A stretch of 64,000 nucleotides of DNA from Bimastos eiseni (lineage: Eukaryota; Annelida; Clitellata; Crassiclitellata; Lumbricidae), in NCBI GenBank assembly GCA_959347315.1, contig OY365810.1, positions 4,447,467 to 4,511,466 on the forward strand, read 5' to 3'. Below the pieces are notes generated by a model that did not search any database, had not been told where the DNA came from, and worked only from the letters and a program-made list of their open reading frames with translations. Of the stretch, positions 33,961 through 44,700 are shown one piece after another. Positions within the stretch are counted from its first letter, which is position 1, and each line of letters opens with the position of its first letter. The position numbers were made by a program, and so were the translations under genes.

Positions 33961-34439
33961 AAAGTGGGGGGGCATAATTTCAGAAAATACTGCGCGAAGC
34001 GGCCAAAATTTTTTGGGCCCCTCCCCACTTTTGAATTTTGCCCACCCCAAAAATTTGAAAAATTGGTGGCACAAATTATTTTACCAAAAGTCATCTTATC
34101 ATAATTATATCATAGAAATGCGATATGCAAGACGCCTTTAAAGTATACACCATAAATTAGGCATACTATTTTGTACAATATACAGTAAAATTGCAAGCAA
34201 ATTAATCTTCTCCATCATCGTGAGGCTTGTAACATGGTCATTACAACCAATAATCGCTCTTTGGGGCCGTTCACACATTATATAACGCATAAAATCCCAA
34301 TTTTTGGGCCACCCCTACCCATAATAATAACAGCAGCTGTGACTCCCATGTTATATTACAGATGCGTCACCTACCCCACCCCAGTCTACAAGCACATTAA
34401 AAGACATACAATTGACATAATTGTATGGAGCTCTTCTGC
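33961..34439. other. Intergenic, low-complexity G/C-tract repeat
   Basis: It contains a stretch gtgggggggcataatttcag followed by a cccctccccacttttg phrase that looks like a common interspersed repeat. No gene was seen. Confidence 0.3.
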
Positions 34440-34965
34440 ATCTTAATAATTGGACTATTAATGGCGCTAAATTCACTTGTATTAATTACGGTAACCAATT
34501 GGGTAGTCGACGATCGTCACCATGTATGTACATGTAAGCTTACTAATACAGCATGATAATACATGGTTGTGACGTAAATCGTATCTAAAAGCACCATTTT
34601 AGTTTCCCTCCTGTTTTGCACTAGAAATGAGCATAACAGTATCACACAGAATGGATTGATTTAATATTGAACTATCAGGTATTTATCGATAAGTTCGCGG
34701 TACAACTCTACCTATTTAATAGCGTATGATGTATACAGAGTGTATACTACAGCTGCAATTGGGTATTTAAGCAAACATAAACTATTTACACATACAGTAG
34801 GCCTACTATAGAAAATGAAATCAAACATCTTGATAATACCTACCAAAATAATTATTTCAAATGAATTAATTTAAATTTAAACCAGAATCAAAACAACGCA
34901 CACAGAATTGAGGTTTAGAGAGTTTAAAGCTATGCACAGGAAATTGTTAAAATATATAACGCTTA
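34440..34965. repeat. Dispersed repeat R, copy 2
   Basis: Direct-orientation homologue of 24630-25115, diverged by substitutions and small indels. Its spread outside gene 2 suggests a mobile origin. Confidence 0.75.
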
Positions 34966-35094
34966 AATTTTATTACTTACAACGAACTATCTGACGACTG
35001 AATTAGCTCGCGGTGAAGTAAAATATGGTTTACTTAGCAGAGTTTTAAAATATTTTTGCGTGAGAGTGTTAGAATTGGTGCCTCGAAATGTGTC

Positions 35095-35727
35095 CCGCTT
35101 ACACGGACACAAGCGCTTAGACGGCGACGCCACTGGCCGATAGAAACATCAACGATCAACTGGTCAAAGCGCGCTCATTCGTCAATCAGACGCGTTTTGA
35201 GTTCGTCGAAGCGGAGCGGTATTCTGGAGCGGTAAACCTTCTCCTGCAGCACACTCCATATGCTATAGTCGACTGGGTTAAGATCCGGTGAATTCGGCGG
35301 CCACATTGTTGGCGGGATGAAGTCGGGCGTCGCTCGCTCCAGGAAAGAGACGGTGTCGCGAGCTCTATGACATCCTATTGAAAAACAAAAACTTCGCCCT
35401 GGGATATCCGGCGTATGTCTGGCAGTAGCTTCTGGGCAAGAAGGTTTTTGGGATAGCATGGCCCATTCACGTTGACACCCGGCTCGATGAAATGGGGTTC
35501 AGTGCAGCCAAGTAATAAAATTTAAGCGTTACATCAAAAATTGTCACATCTGTGTTTAACAAGGTAGTGCGGTGATATGAGTCAGGTAAGGTGGAAAATT
35601 TACATATAGCATGAATCGTCAGCTATTATGCCATCTACCTACCAAAAAATTTTTAAATCGGTGGAAATTTGACTAAGTTCTGACAAAAACAGTTTTTGCT
35701 TGGTTTATTTTGAGACACGGTGTATTT
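35095..35727 (-). mobile_element. Truncated mariner-like transposon
   Basis: The minus strand 35460-35175 reads HRARDTVSFLERATPDFIPP, then MWPPNSPDLNPVDYSIWSVL and QEKVYRSRI, the C-terminal part of mariner-family transposases with the last catalytic Asp in SPDLNP. One terminal repeat, whose inverse is TACACCGTGTCTCAAAATAA, is visible at 35705-35727. The N-terminal half and the other end are missing or decayed. Confidence 0.75.
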
Positions 35728-36109
35728 TTTTCAGGCCAACATACAGACGTGTCTGAATTACTGCATCTTGCAGACCACAGACAATAATATTTGAAAGCAG
35801 TCACGATAATAGTTCTAGGCATACAGCTCGACTTTAGCAAATGCCGCGTGAGTTAAGTAGCTTGACGAAATACAAAACGGATAAAGGCTGCACGCGGTGT
35901 TCTATCGTCATAAATTGCAAGCAATTAATCAGGCATTTTGCACAAAGTTTTGAAGTAAACGCTGCTGCATGACGACACCAGGTAATTAAAAGTGTGAGAG
36001 TCATGTTATTGTTTGCATGATTTCATTATACACGTGTATGGGCCTAAGACTACATAATTCACACAGAGGAAGTTTTCTTCTCCGTAGGAGCATTAACAAG
36101 CGAGTATGA
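35728..36109. other. Intergenic, nothing assigned
   Basis: No gene or repeat was recognised between the mariner and hAT elements. Confidence 0.4.
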
Positions 36110-37322
36110 CATCTCAACAGTGATGGGCACCAACTACTTGACTAGTAGTTAAAACTACTTCCTAACTACTTTCAAAATATGCAGTTATAACTACTATTTA
36201 ACTACTTTAGATGAAAAGTAGCTAGAACTACTTTTGTAACTACCACATAAGTAGTTAACTACTTTTACGACAACTTTGTTAATGTTATGTCATGGTGCAT
36301 TGATAGTCACCAAGCAGTATGCAAATTTAATGCCCGTATCAATTGCTGATATTCAACGTAACTAATGAAAATGTTCAGAAACACAATAACATATCTAATT
36401 GTAAACTAACAAGGACAAGAACTACTAGCACATGCGACAAAGCACCCTGATCAAAGCATAGTTTTAGCAGTAACATAAGTCAACTTATGTAAACTGCAAA
36501 AATGTCTAGCCTACTTTTTGATAGGTACTACTTTTTGATACTAAGACCAGAACTGTAAAACTCTTAGAAAATGCTAATTTTCAAAAAGTAGTATATACAT
36601 ATATATCATACTGCAAGTGATATACTATATCACTGTAGGCCCTATGTCTCACCTTTTGCGGTCTGCATCAACCGTGCTTCTCCAATACCTCGTCCTCGTA
36701 GAGTACGTTGCCAATGGCTGCTCAAATCTAATGGAATCTGGTCTATCCAGCCAGTAATGGAATTCCCGTCTCTTGCCGTTGTGTCTCTGTCTCTCTGTCT
36801 CTGCCTCTCTCTCACCCCTGTCATTCTTGACTAGACAATCACCTCTCTCAGACCGACTTGTAACCCGGCAGCCAACTTAATGGTGGTCATCCAGCCGAAT
36901 TCTGGCCATAACCTCTCTAAGACCGCTTTACTTTAGTTCTTATCGTGAAACAATCTCCAGGTATACCATTAATGCCTTAGGCTTTCTCTATAATTCTGAG
37001 AGGAACCCACTTCCTCACAATAGTATGCGCACATTTTAATGAAACAATTACATGGTGAATTTACTGATGAGATTATTATGGGCAACGTCTGTGTTTGTTG
37101 TGAAATTGCAGAAATTCATGAAAGACGGAACTAGTAAATAGGAAAGAATGTAGTTAATGTGAAATATTGTAGTTAACTTAAAACTACTTGATAAAAGTAG
37201 TTATAACTATTTGTAACTATTTCTTAAAAACTAGTTATAGCTACTAGGCAACTACTTCTATAGAAGTTATAACTACTAGTTAATAACTACAGTAGTTAAA
37301 AGTGCCCACCACTGCATCTCAA
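36110..37322. mobile_element. Non-autonomous hAT element with 8-bp target duplication
   Basis: The termini CAGTGATGGGCAC (36118) and GTGCCCACCACTG (ending 37314) are inverted copies of the hAT-type end. They are flanked by a perfect 8-bp direct repeat CATCTCAA at 36110-36117 and 37315-37322, as hAT transposases produce. The subterminal regions are filled with aactactt / aagtagtt iterons in both directions. No transposase frame is present, so it must have been moved in trans. Confidence 0.9.
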
Positions 37323-38265
37323 TGTACGTAGTTTGCGAACATGTTTCGCGCAGAAACTCATTTCATGTGATGTGATCCCAACCTACATGAACCACAGTGT
37401 TAGGTTGTGACTTGTAGCCTATTTCGGTTACACGACGACAGTGAGTGTTGAAAACCGTTAACACTTAACACAGATAAGGTGGCTTCAGGCAGGATGCATG
37501 GCTAATTGGAGCACACAAATTAACAGCTGTACTTCAGTCGGACTTTGCATCCCATATCATATGTAGGTAAAGGCGCATGCATGCAGTGGTCTGATAGCTG
37601 TCAAAGTAGGATGTCCGTGATACAAAATAGCGACACATGAGCAAACAGATAAAATTCTGACAACATGTGTGACAGTACGTTAAAGACGGCTGTATGCATA
37701 ACCATTTTCATTCATTCGCAAATTCATTTCAAAAATTCATTGAGCGCCCCTTCTAGAAACCAACTCGTAGGTCCTACGTACATGGAAAAGATATAATACA
37801 TGCAAATGTTGCATGCAGGTCAGTCCAGCAGTCACGTCGTAAAGGAATATTTATGAGAAACTGCACACAGCTGGATTTATTATGCATTTGCACTGTCTCA
37901 AGACTTTGACGTACTAAGGTAAAGACTTTTCACGAAACGCGTCGTGTCTTATCTCTATTGTTCCAATTCATGAGGTGGCAAATTTTCGAAGGTCGAAATA
38001 GTAGAGGCGAATTTTGGAGGGACGAATTGATGGTGACTAATTATCTCTCCTCATACCTCCTATAATTGTCTCATTCGAGCCTGCGTCTGCCCACAGAATC
38101 TATCTTTTTAGAAAATAGCTTAAAATGTGGGTGCTAAGTCACACCGAGCATTAGAATTTGCGCTGAATCGCTGATAGCAACACGTTCTTGTATCACTTGC
38201 TACCGACTCTATAGAAAACGTCGTAACTACGATATATTATTATAACAATAATATAATAATATATA
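37323..38265. other. Intergenic, nothing assigned
   Basis: It ends in an AT-rich tract (about 38230-38265) where the retrotransposon begins. Confidence 0.4.
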
Positions 38266-38718
38266 TAGACTGGTGCCTGGTTATTGTCTGGAGTGGCCTC
38301 GTCTGGGTTGCACGCACGTTGTTTCCCTCACAGGATTTTAACCTCATTTTCGTTCGTTTTTCTGGTCTTTCAACGTTTTGACCGGTTTGGTTTGTATTAA
38401 TGCCTGTTTGTGACACCGGCTCTGTCGTGGTTTCTGCGCTTATCGTCCTTTTGGACGTTTTTGGTCGGTTTTTTTAGCATTTCGTAAGGATTCACCTGGC
38501 CTACATACGCGCATGCGCACGTCGAATTGGCGGGCGTATTTGTTTACAACCCATATTCACACACCTGTTCCTGCCCAATAGATTTCATATCCAAAATACC
38601 TGTACGCTGGTATTTCCCTGTCTGTTGTGCACTATACGTTCGGGTGCGCTGGTCACCTTTAAGGTCTGGCGCATGACTATTTTTAGAGTGAACCTATAAG
38701 AGTTCATTTGTGTAAGGG

Positions 38719-39027
38719 TTGTCACGGATGTTTCAGCCCGAGAGAAAACTAAAACCCAGAGGCACTTGCAGCCACTGCTTGTCGGCAAGACAGCTGCACT
38801 CAAGAGGGGTGCTGGTTCACCTTCACGGCCCTAGGGATAGCCCCTGCCCGGGGTCCAATTGTCCGCCGCTGGAGCGCTTAGCGAGCGGAGCGGCGCCGTC
38901 CGACACGGATGGAGGAGTCGACGGCGGGGCCAAGGGGCACCCGATGAATACACCCGTTGCGGTTTCGTCGATGTTACCCATCTTGCCTGTGATGACTGCT
39001 GCTGAGGGCCGCGCTGCCGATATTTAA
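38719..39027 (+). CDS. Retrotransposon N-terminal frame with zinc-finger-like motif
   Basis: This frame is in register with the RT frame at 39097 but is closed by TAA at 39025-39027. It carries CSHCLSARQLHSRGVLVHLH, which fits a CCHH zinc finger of the type found at the N-terminus of R2/R4-like proteins. The first usable ATG is at 38728. A single point change may have split one long protein, or the two are separate. Confidence 0.5.
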   Translation: MSRMFQPERKLKPRGTCSHCLSARQLHSRGVLVHLHGPRDSPCPGSNCPPLERLASGAAPSDTDGGVDGGAKGHPMNTPVAVSSMLPILPVMTAAEGRAADI

Positions 39028-39096
39028 CACCCAGAGTCTCGCGGGTCTCTTCTCAGGCACATTTGTAAGGGGGCCCGCCCAGCTTGCGCTCAGGCT

Positions 39097-41667
39097 TTGA
39101 CCTCGACTCTCCTCAACATATGCAGAAGACCACAATCCACAAAAACTTGGCTGACCTTGCTTGAATTCGCCCCCACGATCCTCGTTCAACCATCAGGGGC
39201 GGGTAGACGTCGCAACATGACAACTGTGATTAAGAACCGGACCGAAAAATTGTTGTCGGACCCTGAATCACTCAGAGAGGAATTGGGTCACGCGGGATAT
39301 CGGACTAGTCGCCGGAGCAAAAGTGAAATGCCGCTGGCTGCCATTAACTCCAAACTAGAGGACGGCAATATAAGGGCGGCGGTGCGCATTTTGTGCGAGG
39401 GTGGGCAACCGGCTCTTGTAAACGAAGATAATCTCCAAATATTGCAAGAAAAACATCCTAAGGATCCCTTTCCGGAGGCCCTCGAGAGTCTACCAGACCC
39501 TGCTTCGGTCGGAGCGTGGCAGGCGACGGCTGAGGATGTACTAGAGGCGATCCGCACATTTCCGACGGGATCGGCTGGTGGCCCGGACGGATTTAGACCG
39601 AACCACCTGAAGGATCTGGTTGGATTCGGCGGGGCGGCGCAGCCTCTTGTCGAGGCCCTTGCAGATTTTACAAACTTGCTGCTCCGTGGTGACTGCCCCC
39701 CCGAAGTTAGACCAATTTTGTTTGGCGGCAACATGATCGCCCTGAATAAAGACTCGGGGGGACTCAGGCCTATTGCTGTGGGCTACGTATGGCGAAGATT
39801 GGAGGCCAAATGCGCCAACAACTACGCAACGACGAAGCTAACATCTCAATTTGGACCTCTTCAACTGGGAATAGGAGTGCCGGGCGGTTGCGAGGCAGCG
39901 GTGCAAGCCACTCGACGCTTCGTCGACGCTATGGAACCCAATCAAGTGCTGGTGAAGCTAGACTTCACCAACGCCTTCAACTCTCTTCGACGAGACATCA
40001 TGCTTGAGTCTGTGCATAAGGTGATCCTTGAGATTTACCCGTTTGCCTTCCAGGCATATTCGGCCTCCACAGTCCTTAAGTTCGGCCATCTGATCCTATC
40101 ATCGCAGATGGGCCCTCAGCAAGGGGACCCACTGGGCCCACTTCTTTTCAGCTTGCCCCTCCAGCCAGTGCTGCAGTCACTCGATTCAGAGCTAAGGATT
40201 GGCTTCTTGGATGACTTGACCTTGGGCGGATCCGCTGAGGCCGTGGTCCGGGATGTGTCGGTAGTGGCCGAATTGGAAACACGGATGGGTCTTCAACTTA
40301 ATCCACATAAATGCCAAATCTTCATGCCAGAGGCGTCGTTCGCATCAATATGCCCACTGCCCAGCTACACTAGGGTGGGCACGACCGCGCTGAACCTTTT
40401 GGGAGCCCTCTTGTTTCGGGGTGACGCTCTAGACGCCGCCCTGGACGGCCAATGTGATGCGCATCGGAGGGCGATGGACAGAATGCGGCGTTTGCCTTCA
40501 CAGAACGCCCTGCTTCTTCTGCGTTCGTCCTTTGGAGCCTCTAGGCTCAGCTACCTCCTCCGGTGCTCTCCGTGTTTCGACCACCCTGCATTGGGGACAC
40601 TTGACGGACTGCAGAGACTGGGCCTGGAAGCAATTGTCAATTGCAATCTGAACGACATCCAGTGGTTGCAGGCCTCGATTCCTATAAGAGATGGTGGACT
40701 CGGCATCCGTAGGGTTGTCTCGTTGGCTTCTTCTGCCTATTTGGCCACAGCCGCAGCGACTTTCGGATTGCAAACCACCATTCTCTCGGCTGCATTGACG
40801 GCTCCAGATAGATACGGGAAGGAACTGTTGGAGTCCCGCCGTGGATCTTTGCCCGAGGTGATACATCCAATGCCAATCAAGCAGAGCATCTGGGATCGAC
40901 CACTCGTTGATATCGACAAAACGAAGATCCGCCGACACGGCTGCGACTTGGTCAATGGAGCCAGGCTAGACGCAGCTTGCAGCCCTCACTCAGCCGATTG
41001 GCTGATCGCGCTGCCCATTGCTACATGCGGCCTTGTCCTTGACAACGAGGCGGTCCGGGTAGCGGTAGGCCTGAGGTTGGGCCTGGAACTTTGTGGCCCT
41101 CACAGATGCCACTGTGGAGAGGCGGTGGGCCCGGAGGGCCACCATGGCTTCGTGTGTAGGAGGGCCCAGGGACGCTCTTTGCGCCACAACGTTATCAATG
41201 ACATCGTTTGGCGGTCTCTTCTCAGGGCTCATATACCGAGCACCAAGGAACCGGTCGGCCTATTTAGATCTGATGGGAAGAGGCCCGACGGGGCAACGCT
41301 CATCCCTTGGTCGAGGGGGAAGTACCTGGCATGGGATGCTATAATTGTTCATACCTGTGCTGCCTCGTATATAACCCAGAGTGGGGAGAAGGGACCTGCG
41401 TCGGTTCGAGCGGCAGACCGCAAAACTCTAAAATACGGTGGACTACCTGCCTCCTATGATTTCCAACCCCTCGCTATTGAGACAATGGGCCGTTTCAACC
41501 CCACGGCGTTGGATTTCATCAGCGAAATCGGTAGCCGGATTTCTCTTATAAGTGGCGACAGACGTGAGACGACCTTTCTTTTTCAGCGCATTTCTGTTTG
41601 CATCCAACGCTACAACCTAGTCGCTTTCATGGGCACCTTTCCGTTGACCACAGAAGACGAGGCCTGA
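39097..41667 (+). CDS. Reverse transcriptase with C-terminal REL endonuclease
   Basis: The frame is open from 39028. The first ATG is at 39217, giving about 816 residues (numbering here is from the TTG at 39097). RT landmarks are SAGGPDGFRPNHLKDL near 159-174, KDSGGLRPIAVG near 218-229, motif A KLDFTNAFNSLRRD near 287-300, motif B GPQQGDPLGPLLF near 339-351 and motif C FLDD near 370-373, where many LINEs have YADD. The C-terminus has a C.C....HGFVC zinc-knuckle-like motif near 671-688 and the nuclease motif KRPDG....PW..GKYLAWDA near 728-749. The frame has no internal stop and high GC, so the insertion is young. The N-terminal frame is interrupted, so activity is doubtful. Confidence 0.85.
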   Translation: MTSTLLNICRRPQSTKTWLTLLEFAPTILVQPSGAGRRRNMTTVIKNRTEKLLSDPESLREELGHAGYRTSRRSKSEMPLAAINSKLEDGNIRAAVRILCEGGQPALVNEDNLQILQEKHPKDPFPEALESLPDPASVGAWQATAEDVLEAIRTFPTGSAGGPDGFRPNHLKDLVGFGGAAQPLVEALADFTNLLLRGDCPPEVRPILFGGNMIALNKDSGGLRPIAVGYVWRRLEAKCANNYATTKLTSQFGPLQLGIGVPGGCEAAVQATRRFVDAMEPNQVLVKLDFTNAFNSLRRDIMLESVHKVILEIYPFAFQAYSASTVLKFGHLILSSQMGPQQGDPLGPLLFSLPLQPVLQSLDSELRIGFLDDLTLGGSAEAVVRDVSVVAELETRMGLQLNPHKCQIFMPEASFASICPLPSYTRVGTTALNLLGALLFRGDALDAALDGQCDAHRRAMDRMRRLPSQNALLLLRSSFGASRLSYLLRCSPCFDHPALGTLDGLQRLGLEAIVNCNLNDIQWLQASIPIRDGGLGIRRVVSLASSAYLATAAATFGLQTTILSAALTAPDRYGKELLESRRGSLPEVIHPMPIKQSIWDRPLVDIDKTKIRRHGCDLVNGARLDAACSPHSADWLIALPIATCGLVLDNEAVRVAVGLRLGLELCGPHRCHCGEAVGPEGHHGFVCRRAQGRSLRHNVINDIVWRSLLRAHIPSTKEPVGLFRSDGKRPDGATLIPWSRGKYLAWDAIIVHTCAASYITQSGEKGPASVRAADRKTLKYGGLPASYDFQPLAIETMGRFNPTALDFISEIGSRISLISGDRRETTFLFQRISVCIQRYNLVAFMGTFPLTTEDEA

Positions 41668-41795
41668 CCCTCCGGACAATAAAATCTGTACATTAATAAT
41701 TTCTAAGTCCCTGGGGGAATAAAGTACCTCAGGGCAAAAAAAATATAATATAATAAAAATTATTATTTATAATAATATATAATAATATTAATATT

Positions 41796-44700
41796 ACAAC
41801 CAATTTTCTGCATGGATGATTAGGGATTGGTTGCCACACTTAATACTTCTATTTTTTCTTTCAGTCGGACATCGTTTCGTAGAATCATGGAGGACGCATA
41901 TGATTTGTCAAATATGAAGACAATTTTCCAAAGATGTGCTCATGTCAATTATTACATTATTGCTTGCCTACGAGCTGCAAAGGCATTGGACATGCTCCAA
42001 GTGAGCCAGCTTTCTGACGAAACATCTCTCATCAAACGAAATAATATAGTATTTGATTGGATCGACAAAAATCAATCATTCCGTGACATTTTTTGTCAAG
42101 TAATGGAGGAAAATGAACAAGTGCATGTATCCAATCTACTGAAAGAAATACGAAGCGGTAAGCTTTAAAGCATCGGTTGTAATTTTTTTCTTTTTTGATC
42201 CATGGTAGGTGTCCAATGCACTTTGTTTACAGAGACCAATGCCGTTGCACACTTCCTTGGTATCGAAGTTGTACATAAATGTATACAACCCCGATCCCTG
42301 TAACAAGAGTTTGCCTTGTTTGTGCATTGGGCTGCTGTCGTCTTCCATCTTTATTGCCTATGCATCTGCTCCCATTCGACCGACCCACCCCTTGTTTCCA
42401 GGCAAGGAACTGGCTCTGCTGTTGCAATTAGAAACGAGTTAGCGGTTTAACTACAGAGTTTACCTTGTCCTATCCCTCCTCTTTTGAGGTACCCATTGGG
42501 CAGTGGGGGCAAGATTTATTGTGATGACGACCTGTTCTCGTCATGCCACAACTCTGTCACTAAGTAAGTGAGCAGTTTTTCAAGGAGATGGTGTCGCCAC
42601 TCACTGTCCCACTGCACCCTGGTGGAGTTGCCTCTGTTGTTCCGCGACTGTTTATTCGTTGGGGACAAATCCCGCCTATTTCGCAGCTACCCTTCATACA
42701 GAAGGGCATGAAGCCATCCGCCACCTGTGGACGAACTGGAGATGCAGTTAAACTTTGCAGTGTTTCAACAATGCTTCAGCATTTGTTAATACCCAGACGA
42801 AAACAACTTTTTTAGATTTTCTTGTACCAACAGATTAAACAATTGAATGTTGACCTGCCACCAAAAATAGTAAGATCAACAACAGCAGGGAGCGCAAGGT
42901 TACCTTGCCATTTATTATTATTGGTTGAAAGCTTACTCATCTATCAAAAAAGATGAAAGCATTTGCGCGGTTATATACTATTTTGACTTACAGGAACCAC
43001 ATATTGGTTTAGATGTAGTTTGCCTAAGAATGTACTGTGCTAGGTATTAAGACAGAAAACCTTTCGGCAGCTCTTCATACTCTCCATAATAATATCAATT
43101 CTACTACTGTTGATCTCTGCATCCACTTTTGCCCATTCCTTGGCCGAATAAATCATACACCGACGATTACTGATTTAATTAATTTAATTTCGTCAGCATC
43201 AATTTATTTAAATTTGATACAATTGACCTCACAGGGCCTCATATTCCACTTTCGCAATTGCGATACAATCGACTGGAAAGCATCACACCAAAACTAATGC
43301 TAATAATTAGAAATGACGAAGAATTAATCGCCAAACTAAGGGCAATGGGCGCTATCAGTGAGATCGATCGTCAGGATATAACACAAGAGAAGAAGGAATA
43401 CAAAAGAAATTGGAATTTAATCGAAGCCATTCTCAGAAGAAGCGATTATGCCTTCGACTGCTTCGAGAAAGCTCTTAGGGAAACGTGGCAAGATAATGTC
43501 GCAAATTACCTTCACGAAGGTAAGTACATGTAACTTGGATATTACGTCATTTACTTCGTTGTGCATTGTAGGTCTATAGGCTTATATTGCAACTGACAAA
43601 TAAAGAATTTTAAAAATGAATGTCAGAAACATATCCATACACTTTACGGTTGGTCAAAGGCTAATTGCAAGGTTTGGAAAGTACACCATATGCTGAGTTT
43701 TCTTAGATTGTCGTATCACTATGAAAATAGTCCTGGTTTGAAATCATCATTCTGACTTTGCAAAGTGTTTCTATTAGGAAATTAAACAGATATGTAATCC
43801 TGATTACGATGTCAACCACACTGTGGAGCAAAATATATATTTTTAAATTAATTGATTGCTGTAATGGGTTGATAGGAATATAATTATTTGATATTGATTT
43901 AGCATTGCAAATAATTAACAATCAAATTTCATTGTAAGACTGATGTTTGGATTTATAAACACTGAAATTAATGTAATATGAAACAGACTTATCAGGCAAG
44001 CAAGACTGGGTCAAGCACAATACCTAATTAACCTGAAATCACGATATATATAATTATGAATTTACATGATTGCAATTGTGTTAAGATGATTACATTTAAT
44101 CTTTTTGCAGAATTATTTATTTTTCATGCATACAAAATATAATTTTAAAATTCATGATTTGATGCTTCACTGAAACTGCTCTTATTTTGAATTTCAAGCG
44201 TCATTGGATCCCGCATCATTTCGAGTAGCCGTTGTTGAATTATTGGAATTTATTTAATATATTAAGTTTAGAGAAATGTTGTATTGTTTTACAGGACAAA
44301 TGATTACTGTTCACTCAAGTACAAATCAACCTGAGAAAGATAGAATCATGTCAGAGCTAATTAATAGGACAATTTTGGAAGACACAAAGGATCCTTTGTC
44401 ATCTGAAGAGAAAATCCTTACAGCGATCAATGGATTCAACATTCACCCAGTTGCAACAAAACCAGGACAAAGCATTGTGTTCTTCTTCTACTCTAGAACA
44501 GTCAATAGCATGATCAAATTTACGGAACTGTTCATCTCTGGAGATTTACAAAATATGATTCAAGTCATCATGAATCGTCTTTTGTTGAAGATTGATCCGA
44601 AAAACAAGGAACAACTGACAGCAAGACTTAGCTTAGACGAAACAGAAATTGTTGCTGTTGAGAAATTTTCAGGAATTGAAGGTGAATACCAACTATCTCA

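Larger units (their letters stand above)
38266..41750 (+). mobile_element. Non-LTR retrotransposon with RT and restriction-like endonuclease
   Basis: A GC-rich 3.5-kb block sits between two AT-rich tracts (ataataatatata-like) at 38235-38270 and 41740-41795. It has a 5' leader, an interrupted N-terminal frame with a zinc-finger-like motif, a long frame with RT and a C-terminal PD-(D/E)xK-like endonuclease, and a 3' end with AATAAA (41678) and an A-rich tail. The layout matches the early-branching REL group (R2/R4/Dong/HERO type). Location in a TAA/TA tract recalls Dong, which targets TAA repeats (established knowledge). The target duplication cannot be resolved in the simple sequence. The insertion is about 115 bases from the CARD1 acceptor of gene 3. 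Confidence 0.8.

Noticed and set aside
39097..39216. TTG at 39097 as the RT start
   Set aside because: The frame is open upstream to 39028 and the first ATG is at 39217. TTG starts are not expected in an animal element.
39288..39734. 148-codon open frame on the minus strand
   Set aside because: It is the antisense shadow of the GC-rich retrotransposon frame, with no motif of its own. The same holds for 40498-40938 minus.
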